Below the pieces are notes generated by a model. It was not told the DNA's origin and did no database searches. It was given only the letters and a program-made list of their open reading frames with translations. A stretch of 49,457 bases of DNA from Spirochaetota bacterium (GTDB lineage: Bacteria > Spirochaetota > UBA4802 > UBA5368): NCBI GenBank assembly GCA_004297825.1, contig SCSX01000050.1, positions 1 through 49,457 on the forward strand, written 5' to 3'. The position numbers were made by a program, and so were the translations under genes. How positions within the stretch are numbered: position 1 is the first letter of the stretch; each line of letters begins with the position of its first letter. This document shows positions 23,964-32,016 of the stretch, one piece after another.

Positions 23964-24557
23964 ATGAGAAAAACGCTTCTTTTTATGGTGCTCGCCGCGT
24001 GTGCGGCCATGCTCTCGTGCGGAACCGTCGACCAGAACATCCGGGCCCGGAAAAACATCGAGAAATGCAAGTTCGAGCTCAATGACCTCAAGCTGAACAG
24101 GATCGAATTCAACGGCATCGCACCCAAACAGGCGGATTTCGACCTCTTTTTGAAAATCACCAATCCCACGGAGGACGACGTCGTGCTGGACCGGGTCGAG
24201 GCGGACATCTACCTCGACAGGGACAAGACCACGTCAATCGAGCACAAGAAATTCCTCCGCCTCAAGGGAAAGGATTCGGCGATAGAGAAAATCGATCTCT
24301 CGCTTCCCGCATCGGCGCTCTTCAAGCTTGCCGGGAAGCGTCCCGAAACCGTAACCGTCGATGCAAAGGTATTCGTGAACATCCTGATCGGAAGCTTTAC
24401 GCTGGAAACGAGCATCTCCGTCCCGGTGAAGAAGACCTTCCCGATCCCGTGGGACAAGATCGATGCCGAGATCGACACGATGAAAGGGGGGGCCGTCGAT
24501 AAAGCGGAAGACAAGGCCAGGGATTTGAAGAAGGATATAAAGAAGAAATTCAGGTGA
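23964..24557 (+). CDS. LEA14-like (WHy domain) lipoprotein
   Basis: 197 aa. The start at 23964 has AAGGAG six bases upstream. It has a signal peptide with lipobox (AMLSC, Cys21). The mature part is one LEA type-2/WHy domain: LNRIEFNGIAPKQADFDLFLKITNPTEDD (pattern in two segments), VEADIYLD, a SLPASALFKLA strand, VFVNILIGSFTLETSISVPVKKTFPIP. It ends in a charged lysine-rich helix. Such domains are linked to desiccation or stress tolerance in several organisms; in bacteria the job is unclear. It sits 55 bp before the MaoC-like gene on the same strand. Confidence 0.85.
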   Translation: MRKTLLFMVLAACAAMLSCGTVDQNIRARKNIEKCKFELNDLKLNRIEFNGIAPKQADFDLFLKITNPTEDDVVLDRVEADIYLDRDKTTSIEHKKFLRLKGKDSAIEKIDLSLPASALFKLAGKRPETVTVDAKVFVNILIGSFTLETSISVPVKKTFPIPWDKIDAEIDTMKGGAVDKAEDKARDLKKDIKKKFR

Positions 24558-24612
24558 ATCGCGGGAGAAGGCGACAATTCGTCGGGTAAAATAATAATAA
24601 TAGGAGGTTTTC

Positions 24613-25071
24613 ATGGCATTCACCGTAGCGCCCGTGGCACAACTAAAGGAAATGATCGGGGAAGAGAAAAAAAGCGACTGGGTTGAAATTTCCCAGGAAA
24701 GGATCAACCAGTTCGCCGATTGCACCGAGGACCATCAATTCATACACGTCGATCCCGAGAAGGCCGGGTCGGGACCCTATGGCCGTACCATTGCGCACGG
24801 ATTCCTTACCCTTTCCATGCTTACGAGGCTGTCCAGCACGGATACGTGGATTGCCGAGGGCTGCAAGGCGGTGATCAACTACGGCTTCAACAAAGTGAGA
24901 TTTGTCGGACCCGTGCCGTCCGGATCGAAGATTCAAAGTGTGATGAAACTCGCCGGCATCGAAGAGAAAGAAAACGGGAAGGTGCTCGTTACGGTGACGC
25001 ACACGGTAAGTGCGGAAGGAGCGGTCAAGCCGTCGCTCATCGCCGAATGGCTTATGATGTATATAGTGTGA
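24613..25071 (+). CDS. MaoC-like (R)-specific enoyl-CoA hydratase
   Basis: 152 aa, a single hot-dog domain. The hydratase motif spans INQFADCTEDHQFIHVD with the catalytic Asp/His pair, followed by GPYGRTIAHGFLTLS. AGGAGG is seven bases before the ATG. It hydrates trans-2-enoyl-CoA to the (R)-3-hydroxyacyl form, feeding PHA synthesis or unusual acyl-CoA pathways; no PHA genes are visible here. It is followed after 29 bp by the DUF3795 gene. Confidence 0.9.
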   Translation: MAFTVAPVAQLKEMIGEEKKSDWVEISQERINQFADCTEDHQFIHVDPEKAGSGPYGRTIAHGFLTLSMLTRLSSTDTWIAEGCKAVINYGFNKVRFVGPVPSGSKIQSVMKLAGIEEKENGKVLVTVTHTVSAEGAVKPSLIAEWLMMYIV

Positions 25072-25100
25072 CTCGTTCAGGGCGAGGAGATGAGATAATC

Positions 25101-25454
25101 ATGGAAAAAAATCAGCCGAAATCGAAAGCCGCCACCATAGCCTACTGTGGGCTCTATTGTGAAAATTGCGGAAAGTATTCAAAAGGCAAATGCCCCGGGT
25201 GCGCGGGAAACGAAAAGGCCACCTGGTGCGGCGTGAGAAAATGCTGCATCGAGAACGGCTACACAAGCTGTGCCGACTGCGCGACGTTCAGCGATCCCAT
25301 GGAATGCAAACAGTTTAATAACCCGATCTCGAAAGTAATCGGATTCATTCTTCGCTCCGACAGGGGCAAATGCATTCAGTTCATCAAGAAGAACGGGTAT
25401 GGGGCGTTTGCTTCGCACATGGATGGGATTGGAAGGATGTCGATGAAGAGGTGA
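25101..25454 (+). CDS. DUF3795 cysteine-rich protein
   Basis: 117 aa with about a dozen cysteines in the DUF3795 order: AYCGLYCENCGKYSKGKCPGC, then KCCIENGYTSCADC and a C-terminal GKCIQFIKKNGYGAF. The clusters probably bind zinc or an Fe-S centre. Function unknown. GAGGAG lies 12 bases before the ATG, farther than usual. Last gene of a three-gene co-directional run (LEA14-like, MaoC, this). Confidence 0.85.
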   Translation: MEKNQPKSKAATIAYCGLYCENCGKYSKGKCPGCAGNEKATWCGVRKCCIENGYTSCADCATFSDPMECKQFNNPISKVIGFILRSDRGKCIQFIKKNGYGAFASHMDGIGRMSMKR

Positions 25455-25530
25455 AGTTGGGGCGGTCGCGAGTTATCCTAGCACATCCCGTGTGCGCTAC
25501 GGGGGAGGCCTAATGGCGTTGCATCTCAGT

Positions 25531-25755
25531 CCCCTGACAGGGGGTGCTTTCACGAGGGAGAAAGGCCTTCGCGGCCTCTCTCCCTCGTGGCTCCCACTCT
25601 CCGCGCTCCTCAAACGCCGGAGCGGCTGACGCCCGAACTCGCCTCGCCGGCTGTGCCGGACTCGGCTCAAAGCCGGGCGCAGACGCGACCTCCTGTCGCG
25701 CGCCCGGCACTTGGACATCCTGTCCATCGCAGCGGGCTGAGAAGGTTTGCCGCTG
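25531..25755. other. Structured gene-free element with consecutive hairpins
   Basis: This part of the 589-bp gene-free stretch 25455-26043 folds into a row of stems: CCCCTG/CAGGGG (25531-25543); an 11-bp stem CACGAGGGAGA with an inner GGCC-TTCGC-GGCC (25551-25589); CCGGC/GCCGG (25647-25659); an 8+6 bp stem GCCGGGCG...CGCGAC/GTCGCG...CGCCCGGC (25672-25708); GGACA/TGTCC (25713-25725); CAGCGG/CCGCTG (25730-25755). Overlapping ORFs on both strands lack any family likeness. It could be a non-coding RNA, a long repeat, or debris of a mobile element. Beyond it, 25756-25930 has no clear feature. Confidence 0.5.
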
Positions 25756-25930
25756 GCGCGGCGATCCAGGTCTTGTTCCCAGCTCAACAATGTCACGAGA
25801 ACTGCTTTCAGCGGAGTTGCTGCTGCATCGGATACTTGTTGAATCAACGTCTTTGCTCATTGTTTGCGCAATACGATGCTTTCCTATTTAAGGAGGTCTT
25901 TAACAAAGACTTAACGCATCCACCGCGTCA

Positions 25931-25952
25931 CCCCTCTCCCGTGGGAGAGGGG
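25931..25952. repeat. 10-bp-stem hairpin CCCCTCTCCC/GGGAGAGGGG
   Basis: Perfect stem with a two-base loop, within GTCACCCC...GGGGGTGAGG flanks. It resembles the CCCTCCCC repeat family in style. It may be a bidirectional terminator between the convergent DUF3795 and HExxH genes, though no T-run follows. Confidence 0.5.
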
Positions 25953-26043
25953 CCGGGGGTGAGGTGAGTCCTTGGTGGACTTCTCCCAATCTCCCATGAA
26001 AGGCGCCCTCACTGAAAGCTTGAAAGGAGATGGGCTATTAAGT

Positions 26044-27057
26044 TTACTGCGAAATCATCGCGAGCATCGACTGCATCTCCGGGTCCTCCAGCTCTTTCTG
26101 TAGCTGCGCGTACACGTCCATGAAGTTGCCGGTTCCCGTGCCCCTGCCGGACGGGTCGGTGATCATGAGCATGTTCCCGGTCTCGTTCACCTTGTAGCCG
26201 GCGGCGCGCAGGGAATTGTAGATCTCTTCCTTCGTGGCGAAATATTCCTGGATGAGCGCGCGCCAGTTCGCGCTGATACGCGAATAGGCGAGGCGGAACG
26301 CCTGGTTCCCTACGATGCCGGCGAAGACGTCCGGGTACTTCGCCTTCGCGTACTGGAGATACTTCGCGATGTAGAGCGTGAACTCTAGGCCCGCGTAGTA
26401 GGTGCCGTTCACGTCCTGGAAAAACGCGTTCCATGTCGTGGACGAAAGCGGAAGCTCGTTCTTGTAATAAGGAAGCAGGTTGAGCGAGGTCCTCGTCCCG
26501 TGGTAGTAGGCGTTCAGCTCGTCCATGAGGCCGTACGCGCCGTGCACCTGGGAGCCCAGGTCCGCCGACGAGCTATTTACGTACGTGTTGAACCTGTAGC
26601 TCTTCTGCGACTTCGTGAAGGTCTTCGCCATCTCCTGCGTCCGGAACACCTTCGTCACGCGCACCGGGACCGCCTGCGTTCCGCCCACATAGTAGCACAG
26701 GAACTGGCCGTCGGCGGGCGCGCCGCTCTGCTGCTGGTAGACGAGCGCCATCGTGCTCGTGTAGCCGTGGCAGGTCTCGTGGACCGTGGTGTTGAGCGAC
26801 TTGACGATCTCGGCGGCCCGGGAGCCCTCGACGTAAATCCCGAAATCGGTGCGGCTCACCGTCATGCTCGACCCGCCAATCGTGAAGCTCGTGGGCGCCT
26901 TCATGTATTCATCGATGATGTAGAGGCCCGTGGGCGAGTAACGCCGCAGCAGGTCCAGGGCGATGTCTTTTTTGGAAACCGAGAGAAGCGGTTCGGGGGC
27001 CGATACGAGCACTGCCGCGACCAGCGCGAATCCAAGCACGATGCGTGTTTTCTTCAT
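26044..27057 (-). CDS. Secreted protein with HExxH motif, putative metallopeptidase
   Basis: 337 aa. A Sec signal peptide (KKTRIVLGFALVAAVLVSA, cut near residue 20-27) sends it across the inner membrane. I do not recognise a family. Residues 93-97 read HETCH, a zinc-binding HExxH in a helix-like setting (LNTTVHETCHGYTS), and a glutamate in GLMDELNAYYHG (Glu180) could be the third ligand, as in gluzincin-type peptidases. The C-terminal half is rich in Tyr and helical. An alpha/beta hydrolase gene lies 11 bp upstream on the same strand, so the two are likely co-transcribed. Peptidase activity is inference from the motif only. Confidence 0.7.
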   Translation of the reverse strand: MKKTRIVLGFALVAAVLVSAPEPLLSVSKKDIALDLLRRYSPTGLYIIDEYMKAPTSFTIGGSSMTVSRTDFGIYVEGSRAAEIVKSLNTTVHETCHGYTSTMALVYQQQSGAPADGQFLCYYVGGTQAVPVRVTKVFRTQEMAKTFTKSQKSYRFNTYVNSSSADLGSQVHGAYGLMDELNAYYHGTRTSLNLLPYYKNELPLSSTTWNAFFQDVNGTYYAGLEFTLYIAKYLQYAKAKYPDVFAGIVGNQAFRLAYSRISANWRALIQEYFATKEEIYNSLRAAGYKVNETGNMLMITDPSGRGTGTGNFMDVYAQLQKELEDPEMQSMLAMISQ

Positions 27058-27068
27058 GAAATCCCTCT

Positions 27069-27941
27069 CTATTTATTCAAAGATCGTACCCATTCGGAGA
27101 TGAGCCGGACCGCCTGGGCGGGGTTCTTCACCCAGTCGAAATGCGGGCCCCCGGGTCCGCGCGGGCCTTCGAGCGTTATGTGCAATCGCGTGATCGCGGC
27201 GCGCCTCAGTTTCCCGCACAGGTGGTCCACGGCGCCGCGCGCCGCGAGGAAGTCCCCCTCGAGCGAGACGGCGAGCACCGGCTTCGCCATGTTCTCCAAC
27301 GCCTGCTCGTAATCGAGCGGCGCTCCCTTCGGCCTGTACCTGCCAGAGAGCGCCTGGCGCGCCCAGTCGGTCATGAGGGTGCGCGCGGCGTTCCCTCCGA
27401 AACCAAGACGCGCCCCCGGGTGGTATCCGGCGATGCGCGCGACGATTCTGATAAACTGTGTCCCCAGCAGCGTGCGCAGGTTGTGCGGGAACGGGTAACT
27501 CCTCCAGTACACCGAGGACGTCGCGACGAGGGCGAGGCCGTCGGCCCGGTCAGGATGCGCGGCGAGCATGAGGGTGGCAAGTTGACCTCCCATGCTGTGG
27601 CCCAGCAGGTATATCGGAGCCTCGGGAAACTTTTCCTTTAATGCATCGATCGCCGTGGGAATATCGAGCGAGACCACGGTCTCATAACCGTAATCGACGC
27701 CGCGGGCCGGGCGTACCGAGCTGGTTCCCGTCCCCCTGAGCTCGGTGCAGGAGGCGTTAAACCCGGCGGACACGAGCGCCCGCGCAAGCGGCTCGTAGAA
27801 GCGCGCCCGGACACCCAGGGCTGGTACGCACAGGAACACGGGCGCGCGGTCGTTCCCGCTTTCGTATACGGTGAGTTCGGATTTCGCGCCGTCGGGCGCG
27901 GTGATGATCAGGCTCTTTTCCAGTTTAGTATCTGGTGCCAA
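27069..27941 (-). CDS. Alpha/beta hydrolase
   Basis: 290 aa. Start is TTG with GGAGAAG seven bases ahead; the next upstream ATG is out of reach because a stop follows it in frame. The nucleophile elbow is GHSMGG with Ser116; an oxyanion region VPALGVRARFYEPLA and a late GGPHFDWV with the likely catalytic His complete the fold. No signal peptide. It resembles the YheT/serine-aminopeptidase-like hydrolases; the ester substrate is unknown. It is the first gene of a pair with the secreted HExxH protein. Confidence 0.88.
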   Translation of the reverse strand: MAPDTKLEKSLIITAPDGAKSELTVYESGNDRAPVFLCVPALGVRARFYEPLARALVSAGFNASCTELRGTGTSSVRPARGVDYGYETVVSLDIPTAIDALKEKFPEAPIYLLGHSMGGQLATLMLAAHPDRADGLALVATSSVYWRSYPFPHNLRTLLGTQFIRIVARIAGYHPGARLGFGGNAARTLMTDWARQALSGRYRPKGAPLDYEQALENMAKPVLAVSLEGDFLAARGAVDHLCGKLRRAAITRLHITLEGPRGPGGPHFDWVKNPAQAVRLISEWVRSLNK

Positions 27942-28082
27942 TTTTATCTTCTCCGCATGTCAGCGAATCGGACCAATCCCGCCGGTGCCCCGGGCTGGAT
28001 TGGCGGACTCGAATAATATTCGTAAACTTCAGCGCGGGAGTCAATACTTTCATGAATCCCCATGCCCCGGTATCAGCGTGGC

Positions 28083-28148
28083 AACCGCGAATAGACGCGA
28101 ATAAACGCTAATATTTTGATTCGCGTTCATTCGCGTGCATTCGCGGTT
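28083..28148. repeat. AACCGC-ended inverted repeat, copy 3 of 5
   Basis: AACCGCGAATAGACGCGAAT at the left and TTCATTCGCGTGCATTCGCGGTT at the right (given as inverted arms), ~66 bp, in the gap between the hydrolase and MtfA-like genes. Confidence 0.85.
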
Positions 28149-28202
28149 AATCCGACTTTTTTCCTTAATCTCTTCAATCCCCACCTCTCCATTCCACGCC
28201 TC

Positions 28203-29162
28203 TCAAAGCCTCCCCGGCCGGCGGCGCCGGTTCGCGGTACCGGTGTGCGGGGTGTACGCGCCCAGAATCGCGCGCGGGTCTTGCCGGAATATTTTCATCA
28301 TGACCTCGTACAGCTCGCCGTGCAGGCGCGCGAACGCGGCGGGATCCTGGAAGAAATATTCGGCGAGTACGGGGAAGAACTCGGAATCCGCGGAGAGCGC
28401 GTAGTCGTCGATATCGGACTCCCTGCGTTCGAGCGCATCGATCTCCCGCCTGGAAATTTCTTTCCAGCGGGCGAGCGTCGCGCGGTCGGCCAGCGCCTCT
28501 ACCGCGCCGTCGATCCCCCCCTCGCCGTTGTCGAGCTTGTGGACGAACTCGTGGATTCCCACGTGCATCCGCGCGCGTCCCCTGAAGGCCTCCAGGAGCG
28601 CCGGCTTCGCGAGTATCACCGCCGAGCTGTCGCTGGTCACCATTCCCATCATCTCGTCGGGCGACCGCGTGAAGTTGAAGTCGTCGTCGAAGTCGGAAGG
28701 GTAGATGAGAATTTCCCCGACGTCGGGATACTCCCGGTCCGGGATCGCGAAGAGCGGAATCACGGCGCTCGCGGCGACGAGCACCCGGACGCGCTCGTCC
28801 ACGTCGGTGCCCACGCCCAGGACGGGATGCTCGGCCAGGAAGACCTGGACCTCGCGGCGGAAGCGCGCGCGCTCGTCCTGCGAAAGGGCCTCGTAGTAGG
28901 CGACGTGGGCGCGGAGAAGCCGCTCGTGTTCCGCGGGGAAGGGGGCTTCGAGCGCCTTCCTCCTGCGCCGCCAGGTGCGCGTCATGAAGAGATAGCTCAT
29001 GCAGAAACACGCCGCGGCGCATGCAAGGATCAGGACGTTATACGACAGGGAAGGTTCGCCGCCCGCTGTCCACAGTACCGCCGCCGCGACGGCCGTCAAC
29101 AGCGCGGACCCCGCGACCGGCGCGATTACCGCCAGCGCGCTTCTTTGAACCGGGAGCGCCAT
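28203..29162 (-). CDS. MtfA-like zinc-dependent peptidase, membrane-anchored
   Basis: 319 aa. Two hydrophobic segments (about 8-32 and 41-60) are followed by the MtfA/M90 peptidase domain: HVGIHEFVHKLDNGEGGIDG with zinc ligands His204 and His208 and catalytic Glu205, and later SEFFPVLAEYFFQDP, supplying the third ligand. E. coli MtfA is cytoplasmic and titrates the repressor Mlc; membrane-anchored relatives occur in other bacteria and are not characterised. No good Shine-Dalgarno is seen before the ATG, so the start could lie nearby. A 27-codon thioesterase-like remnant ends nine bases upstream. Confidence 0.85.
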   Translation of the reverse strand: MALPVQRSALAVIAPVAGSALLTAVAAAVLWTAGGEPSLSYNVLILACAAACFCMSYLFMTRTWRRRRKALEAPFPAEHERLLRAHVAYYEALSQDERARFRREVQVFLAEHPVLGVGTDVDERVRVLVAASAVIPLFAIPDREYPDVGEILIYPSDFDDDFNFTRSPDEMMGMVTSDSSAVILAKPALLEAFRGRARMHVGIHEFVHKLDNGEGGIDGAVEALADRATLARWKEISRREIDALERRESDIDDYALSADSEFFPVLAEYFFQDPAAFARLHGELYEVMMKIFRQDPRAILGAYTPHTGTANRRRRPGRL

Positions 29163-29171
29163 GAAGCCCGG

Positions 29172-29255
29172 TTACCCGTCGGCCGCGCGGCGGCCGCATC
29201 CGTGCCAGTGACTGTATACCCCGGGATAGAGGTCCTGGATCGCCTGTGTCGTCAT
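29172..29255 (-). pseudogene. N-terminal remnant of a PaaI-type thioesterase
   Basis: 27 codons behind GGGGAG: MTTQAIQDLYPGVYSHWHGC then GRRAADG and a stop. The pattern (A)IQD-YP---SHC-GCGR---G is the characteristic start of hot-dog acyl-CoA thioesterases of the PaaI type, which are ~150 aa. The rest is missing, and the MtfA-like gene begins right behind, suggesting a deletion junction. A true leader peptide is the less likely alternative. Confidence 0.45.
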
Positions 29256-29599
29256 CGCATCGCTCCCCTTCGAGTGTCGTTCCGGGCATCCCTGCCGCGT
29301 GTGCGGCGATCGATCGTACGGCCGCGCCCCGGTATACCGCATAACGCGCCAGCGCATCGGTCGCTCCCCGCATTTCCGCGCGCGAATCCGGAACGTAAGG
29401 GTAACCGGGCGATCGGAACAGTGAAGTTTTTACAGGGCCGGGGGGAAAAGTCAACCAGAATGAGTGGTGTCCGATATACCGGTCGTTTTCCATGCAGGTC
29501 CCGGGACAGGGTTCCCGGACCGGGGACGCGCGCACGACGGGCGGGTTGCCGCCGGGGCTCCCACCGGCCGCGAAGCAGCCCTTCTGGGTCCGATGCGCC
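29256..29599. other. Gene-free stretch, nothing recognised
   Basis: 344 bp between the thioesterase remnant and the bacteriohemerythrin stop. GC-rich, with short out-of-frame ORFs but no family pattern, no strong hairpin with T-run, and none of the window's repeat families. Confidence 0.6.
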
Positions 29600-30007
29600 T
29601 TAGCCCCTGCCCTTTGACGCGAGGAATGCGCCCAGCGCGCTATCCACCTCCATGATGTGGCGCGTGAGCCATTCACGGAGAAACTGCATAAAGGCCAGCG
29701 AGGACACCTTTTTGCCGGCTTCGACCTGGTCCTTGAAATCGGCAGCCTGCCTGGTGAGGGCATCGTGAAGGGCCTTGTGCTCGGTGAAGGTCGGGTAGTT
29801 GTTCGCGCGCATGAGCTCTTCCTCGGCGGCGAAGTGGTACACGGTGTACTCGACCAGGTCCCTGAGCGACCTGCCCATGGCGGAATCGGCGGAGCGCACC
29901 ATGACGGCGTCGTGCAGCCCGTTCGTCAGGTCGAAAAGCCTCTTGTGCTGCTCGTCGATGAGGTCAAATCCAACGGAGTATTTTTCGTCCCATGATATTA
30001 ATGGCAT
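29600..30007 (-). CDS. Bacteriohemerythrin
   Basis: 135 aa from the ATG at 30007, which has GGGGAG upstream; the longer ORF upstream has no support. All expected di-iron ligands are present: His21 (DEQH), His58 and Glu62 (HFAAEE), His77 and His81 (HKALH), His117 and Asp122 (HIMEVD). The single four-helix domain reversibly binds O2. Roles known for such proteins are oxygen delivery or sensing and protection of oxygen-sensitive enzymes, which fits a genome with a glycyl radical enzyme. It stands alone; divergent from the FecR gene with a 271-bp spacer. Confidence 0.95.
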   Translation of the reverse strand: MPLISWDEKYSVGFDLIDEQHKRLFDLTNGLHDAVMVRSADSAMGRSLRDLVEYTVYHFAAEEELMRANNYPTFTEHKALHDALTRQAADFKDQVEAGKKVSSLAFMQFLREWLTRHIMEVDSALGAFLASKGRG

Positions 30008-30278
30008 TGTATGCTCCCCGGGTCCGTGCGGAGAAAATCGCACATTTCGCCGTGTGATGACCCTATTTTTGGCGAATTTTAGCGCCGGTTCTTGATATCG
30101 CAACCATTTTTGTATATTTTCTCCCTGTCAAAACGCTATGTATGGCGCTGATGCGGAAATAAAGCGCGTCAACGATTTAAAATGATTGAAAAATACTGTA
30201 CAAGTTCCGAAAATCCGGGTAATCCAGTTAAGGGTACCATGATTGGAAGACAGTACACTTTATAGAGGAGATATAGAG

Positions 30279-31262
30279 ATGAGGCGAGCCATTATTGCGA
30301 TTGTGTGCGCCGGTGTAATGCTGTACGGCACCGCGTGTTCCAAGAAAGCGAACGAGGCCGTGACCGTCAGCATCCAGTCCGCGGTGGGGGATGTGAAGAT
30401 CGTTTCGGAGAAGGGCGACCGCGCTGCGAAAACGGGCGAGGCCGTCGCCCAGGGAGACACCATCAAGACGGGTGTCGAGTCGCTGGTCGACCTCACCTAC
30501 GGCGTGAGCGGGGTGATCAGGATCAATGAATCCTCCCTGGTAAAGCTCGCCACCCTGTTCGGTGGCGCGGGGGGCGACTCCAGGATCGAAATCTCAGAGG
30601 GACGCATGTTCGTGACAGTATCCAAGCTCCAGAAGGGCGACAAGTTCGAGGTCGCGTCCCCGACCACCATCGCCGCGGTGCGCGGCACCAGCTTCAAGGT
30701 GACGGCCGACAGCGAAACCTCGCGCATCGACGTCATCTCCGGCACGATCAAGGTGAACCCGGTCCAGGACGGGAAAGTGATCGCCGAAATCGAGTCCGTG
30801 GTCGAGGTGAACAAGACCGTCACCGTCGAGAAAAAGGACATCAAGAAGATGGTCGAGGAGAAGAAGACCATCGAGGTTAAGGCGCTCAAGGTCGAGGAAG
30901 TCCGCAAGATACGAGAAGAGGTCAAGGATATCAAGCCCGCGGAAAGACTCAACGAATCGGTCCGCAAGGAGTTCCAGGAGGTGGTGATCGCGCCCAGGGA
31001 CGACAAGGACAAGGAGGCCGATAAAAAGAAGGAAGAGGAGCGCCGTAAGAAAGAAGAAGAGCGCCGCCTGAAAGACGAGGCCGACCTCCGCGCCCGCGGC
31101 ATGGCGGAACGCGCTGCCGCCGACCGGCTGGCGAGCGAAAAGGCCGAGCGCGAAAAGGCCGAACGCGATGCGGCGGAAGCCGCGCGGCTCGAGAAAGAGC
31201 GCATCGAGAAGCAGCAGCAGGAAACGAAGGAGAAGCGGGTAAAGAATATCCCCACGCTGTAA
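30279..31262 (+). CDS. FecR-domain lipoprotein with charged helical tail
   Basis: 327 aa from the ATG at 30279, eight bases after GAGGAG. The signal peptide ends in lipobox YGTAC. Residues ~22-165 form a FecR domain (VGDVKIV, GDTIKTGVESLVDLTY, SEGRMFVTVSKL, FEVASPTTIAAVRGTSFKV). The rest is a long Lys/Glu/Arg-rich region, predicted helix or coiled coil, with KKEEERRKKEEERR-type runs. Here the domain is on a lipoprotein without the membrane-spanning anti-sigma form, so it is probably a periplasmic or envelope structural protein as in many spirochaetes. Function unknown. A hairpin without T-run follows the stop. Confidence 0.85.
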   Translation: MRRAIIAIVCAGVMLYGTACSKKANEAVTVSIQSAVGDVKIVSEKGDRAAKTGEAVAQGDTIKTGVESLVDLTYGVSGVIRINESSLVKLATLFGGAGGDSRIEISEGRMFVTVSKLQKGDKFEVASPTTIAAVRGTSFKVTADSETSRIDVISGTIKVNPVQDGKVIAEIESVVEVNKTVTVEKKDIKKMVEEKKTIEVKALKVEEVRKIREEVKDIKPAERLNESVRKEFQEVVIAPRDDKDKEADKKKEEERRKKEEERRLKDEADLRARGMAERAAADRLASEKAEREKAERDAAEAARLEKERIEKQQQETKEKRVKNIPTL

Positions 31263-31284
31263 CACCTTCCGGCTTCAGTTATCC

Positions 31285-31313
31285 ACAAGCCGCGGGCGAA
31301 ACCCGCGGCTTGT
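31285..31313 (+). terminator. Strong hairpin after the FecR gene
   Basis: 12-bp perfect stem (ACAAGCCGCGGG/CCCGCGGCTTGT) with a 5-base CGAAA loop, 22 bases after the stop codon. No T-run follows, so it may work as an RNA 3'-end stabiliser or a non-canonical terminator. Confidence 0.55.
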
Positions 31314-31351
31314 GCGCTAATACCGGCTTATGTCGCCCCCCATTATTTTAG

Positions 31352-31380
31352 TGGACAAATACCCTGTAGTTTGGTACACT
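31352..31380 (+). promoter_or_regulatory. Sigma70-type promoter of mcsA-mcsB-clpC
   Basis: TGGACA (31352-31357), a 17-base spacer and TACACT (31375-31380), 69 bases before the first start codon. No CtsR-type direct repeat (GGTCAAA-N3-GGTCAAA) is visible around it. Confidence 0.6.
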
Positions 31381-31448
31381 ATACGAAGGTCAGCGTATGC
31401 CGCGCTTCTGCGGCAAATTAAAACGCCGGCCTGCTTTCAAGGAATTGA

Positions 31449-32012
31449 GTGCGCCTGGACCGGTACACCATGCAGTGTGAAAAGTGTAAAAACAACGAGG
31501 CGACCGTACATCTCACCGAGATCATCAAGAACGTGAAGTCGGAGCTGCACCTTTGCGAAGGCTGCGCGCGTGAGATCGGTCTCAACTCGAAGCTGTCGAA
31601 CTTCACCCTCACGGTCCCCGACATGCTCTCGTTCCTGGACGTCGATGAAACCCGCGACATGGTGGACGCGACTGTCTGTAAGAGCTGCGGGACCTCGTTC
31701 GTCGATTACAAGCGCACGGGTAAGCTGGGGTGCCCGGACTGCTACGGACACCTGCGCGCGGCCCTGGAACCCATACTCATGAATTTTCACGGCGCAAAAA
31801 GGCATGTCGGGAAGATGCCGTCAAACTATATCGAAATCAAGGCCCGCGGCAAAGTATTCCTGGACGCATCGGTGAAGGTCATGGAGAAGGTGGAGACCGT
31901 GGCCGACCTCAGGAAGAAGCTGGAGCAGGCGGTGCTCGACGAGCGGTTCGAGGAAGCGGCGCTCATCAGGGACGCGCTCAAGCAGCGAGAGGAAAGCGGT
32001 CCGCGGGATTGA
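31449..32012 (+). CDS. mcsA: McsA-like UvrB/UvrC-motif zinc protein
   Basis: 187 aa from GTG at 31449, which has AAGGA at the right distance; an ATG seven codons later (31470), just before the first Cys pair as in other McsA proteins, is the alternative. Four CxxC pairs (CEKC, CEGC, CKSC, CPDC) bind zinc. The C-terminal UVR motif is LRKKLEQAVLDERFEEAALIRDALK. In Firmicutes McsA activates the arginine kinase McsB and helps deliver proteins to ClpCP. It is first of three genes; five bases separate it from mcsB. Confidence 0.9.
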   Translation: MRLDRYTMQCEKCKNNEATVHLTEIIKNVKSELHLCEGCAREIGLNSKLSNFTLTVPDMLSFLDVDETRDMVDATVCKSCGTSFVDYKRTGKLGCPDCYGHLRAALEPILMNFHGAKRHVGKMPSNYIEIKARGKVFLDASVKVMEKVETVADLRKKLEQAVLDERFEEAALIRDALKQREESGPRD

Positions 32013-32016
32013 CGAA

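Noticed and set aside
25510-25860. Two overlapping 116-codon minus-strand frames
   Set aside because: Both cover the hairpin-rich element and mirror its GC-rich stems; no Shine-Dalgarno or family likeness.
31320-31448. CtsR operator before mcsA
   Set aside because: Only a single AAGGTCAG is present, without the tandem GGTCAAA pair.
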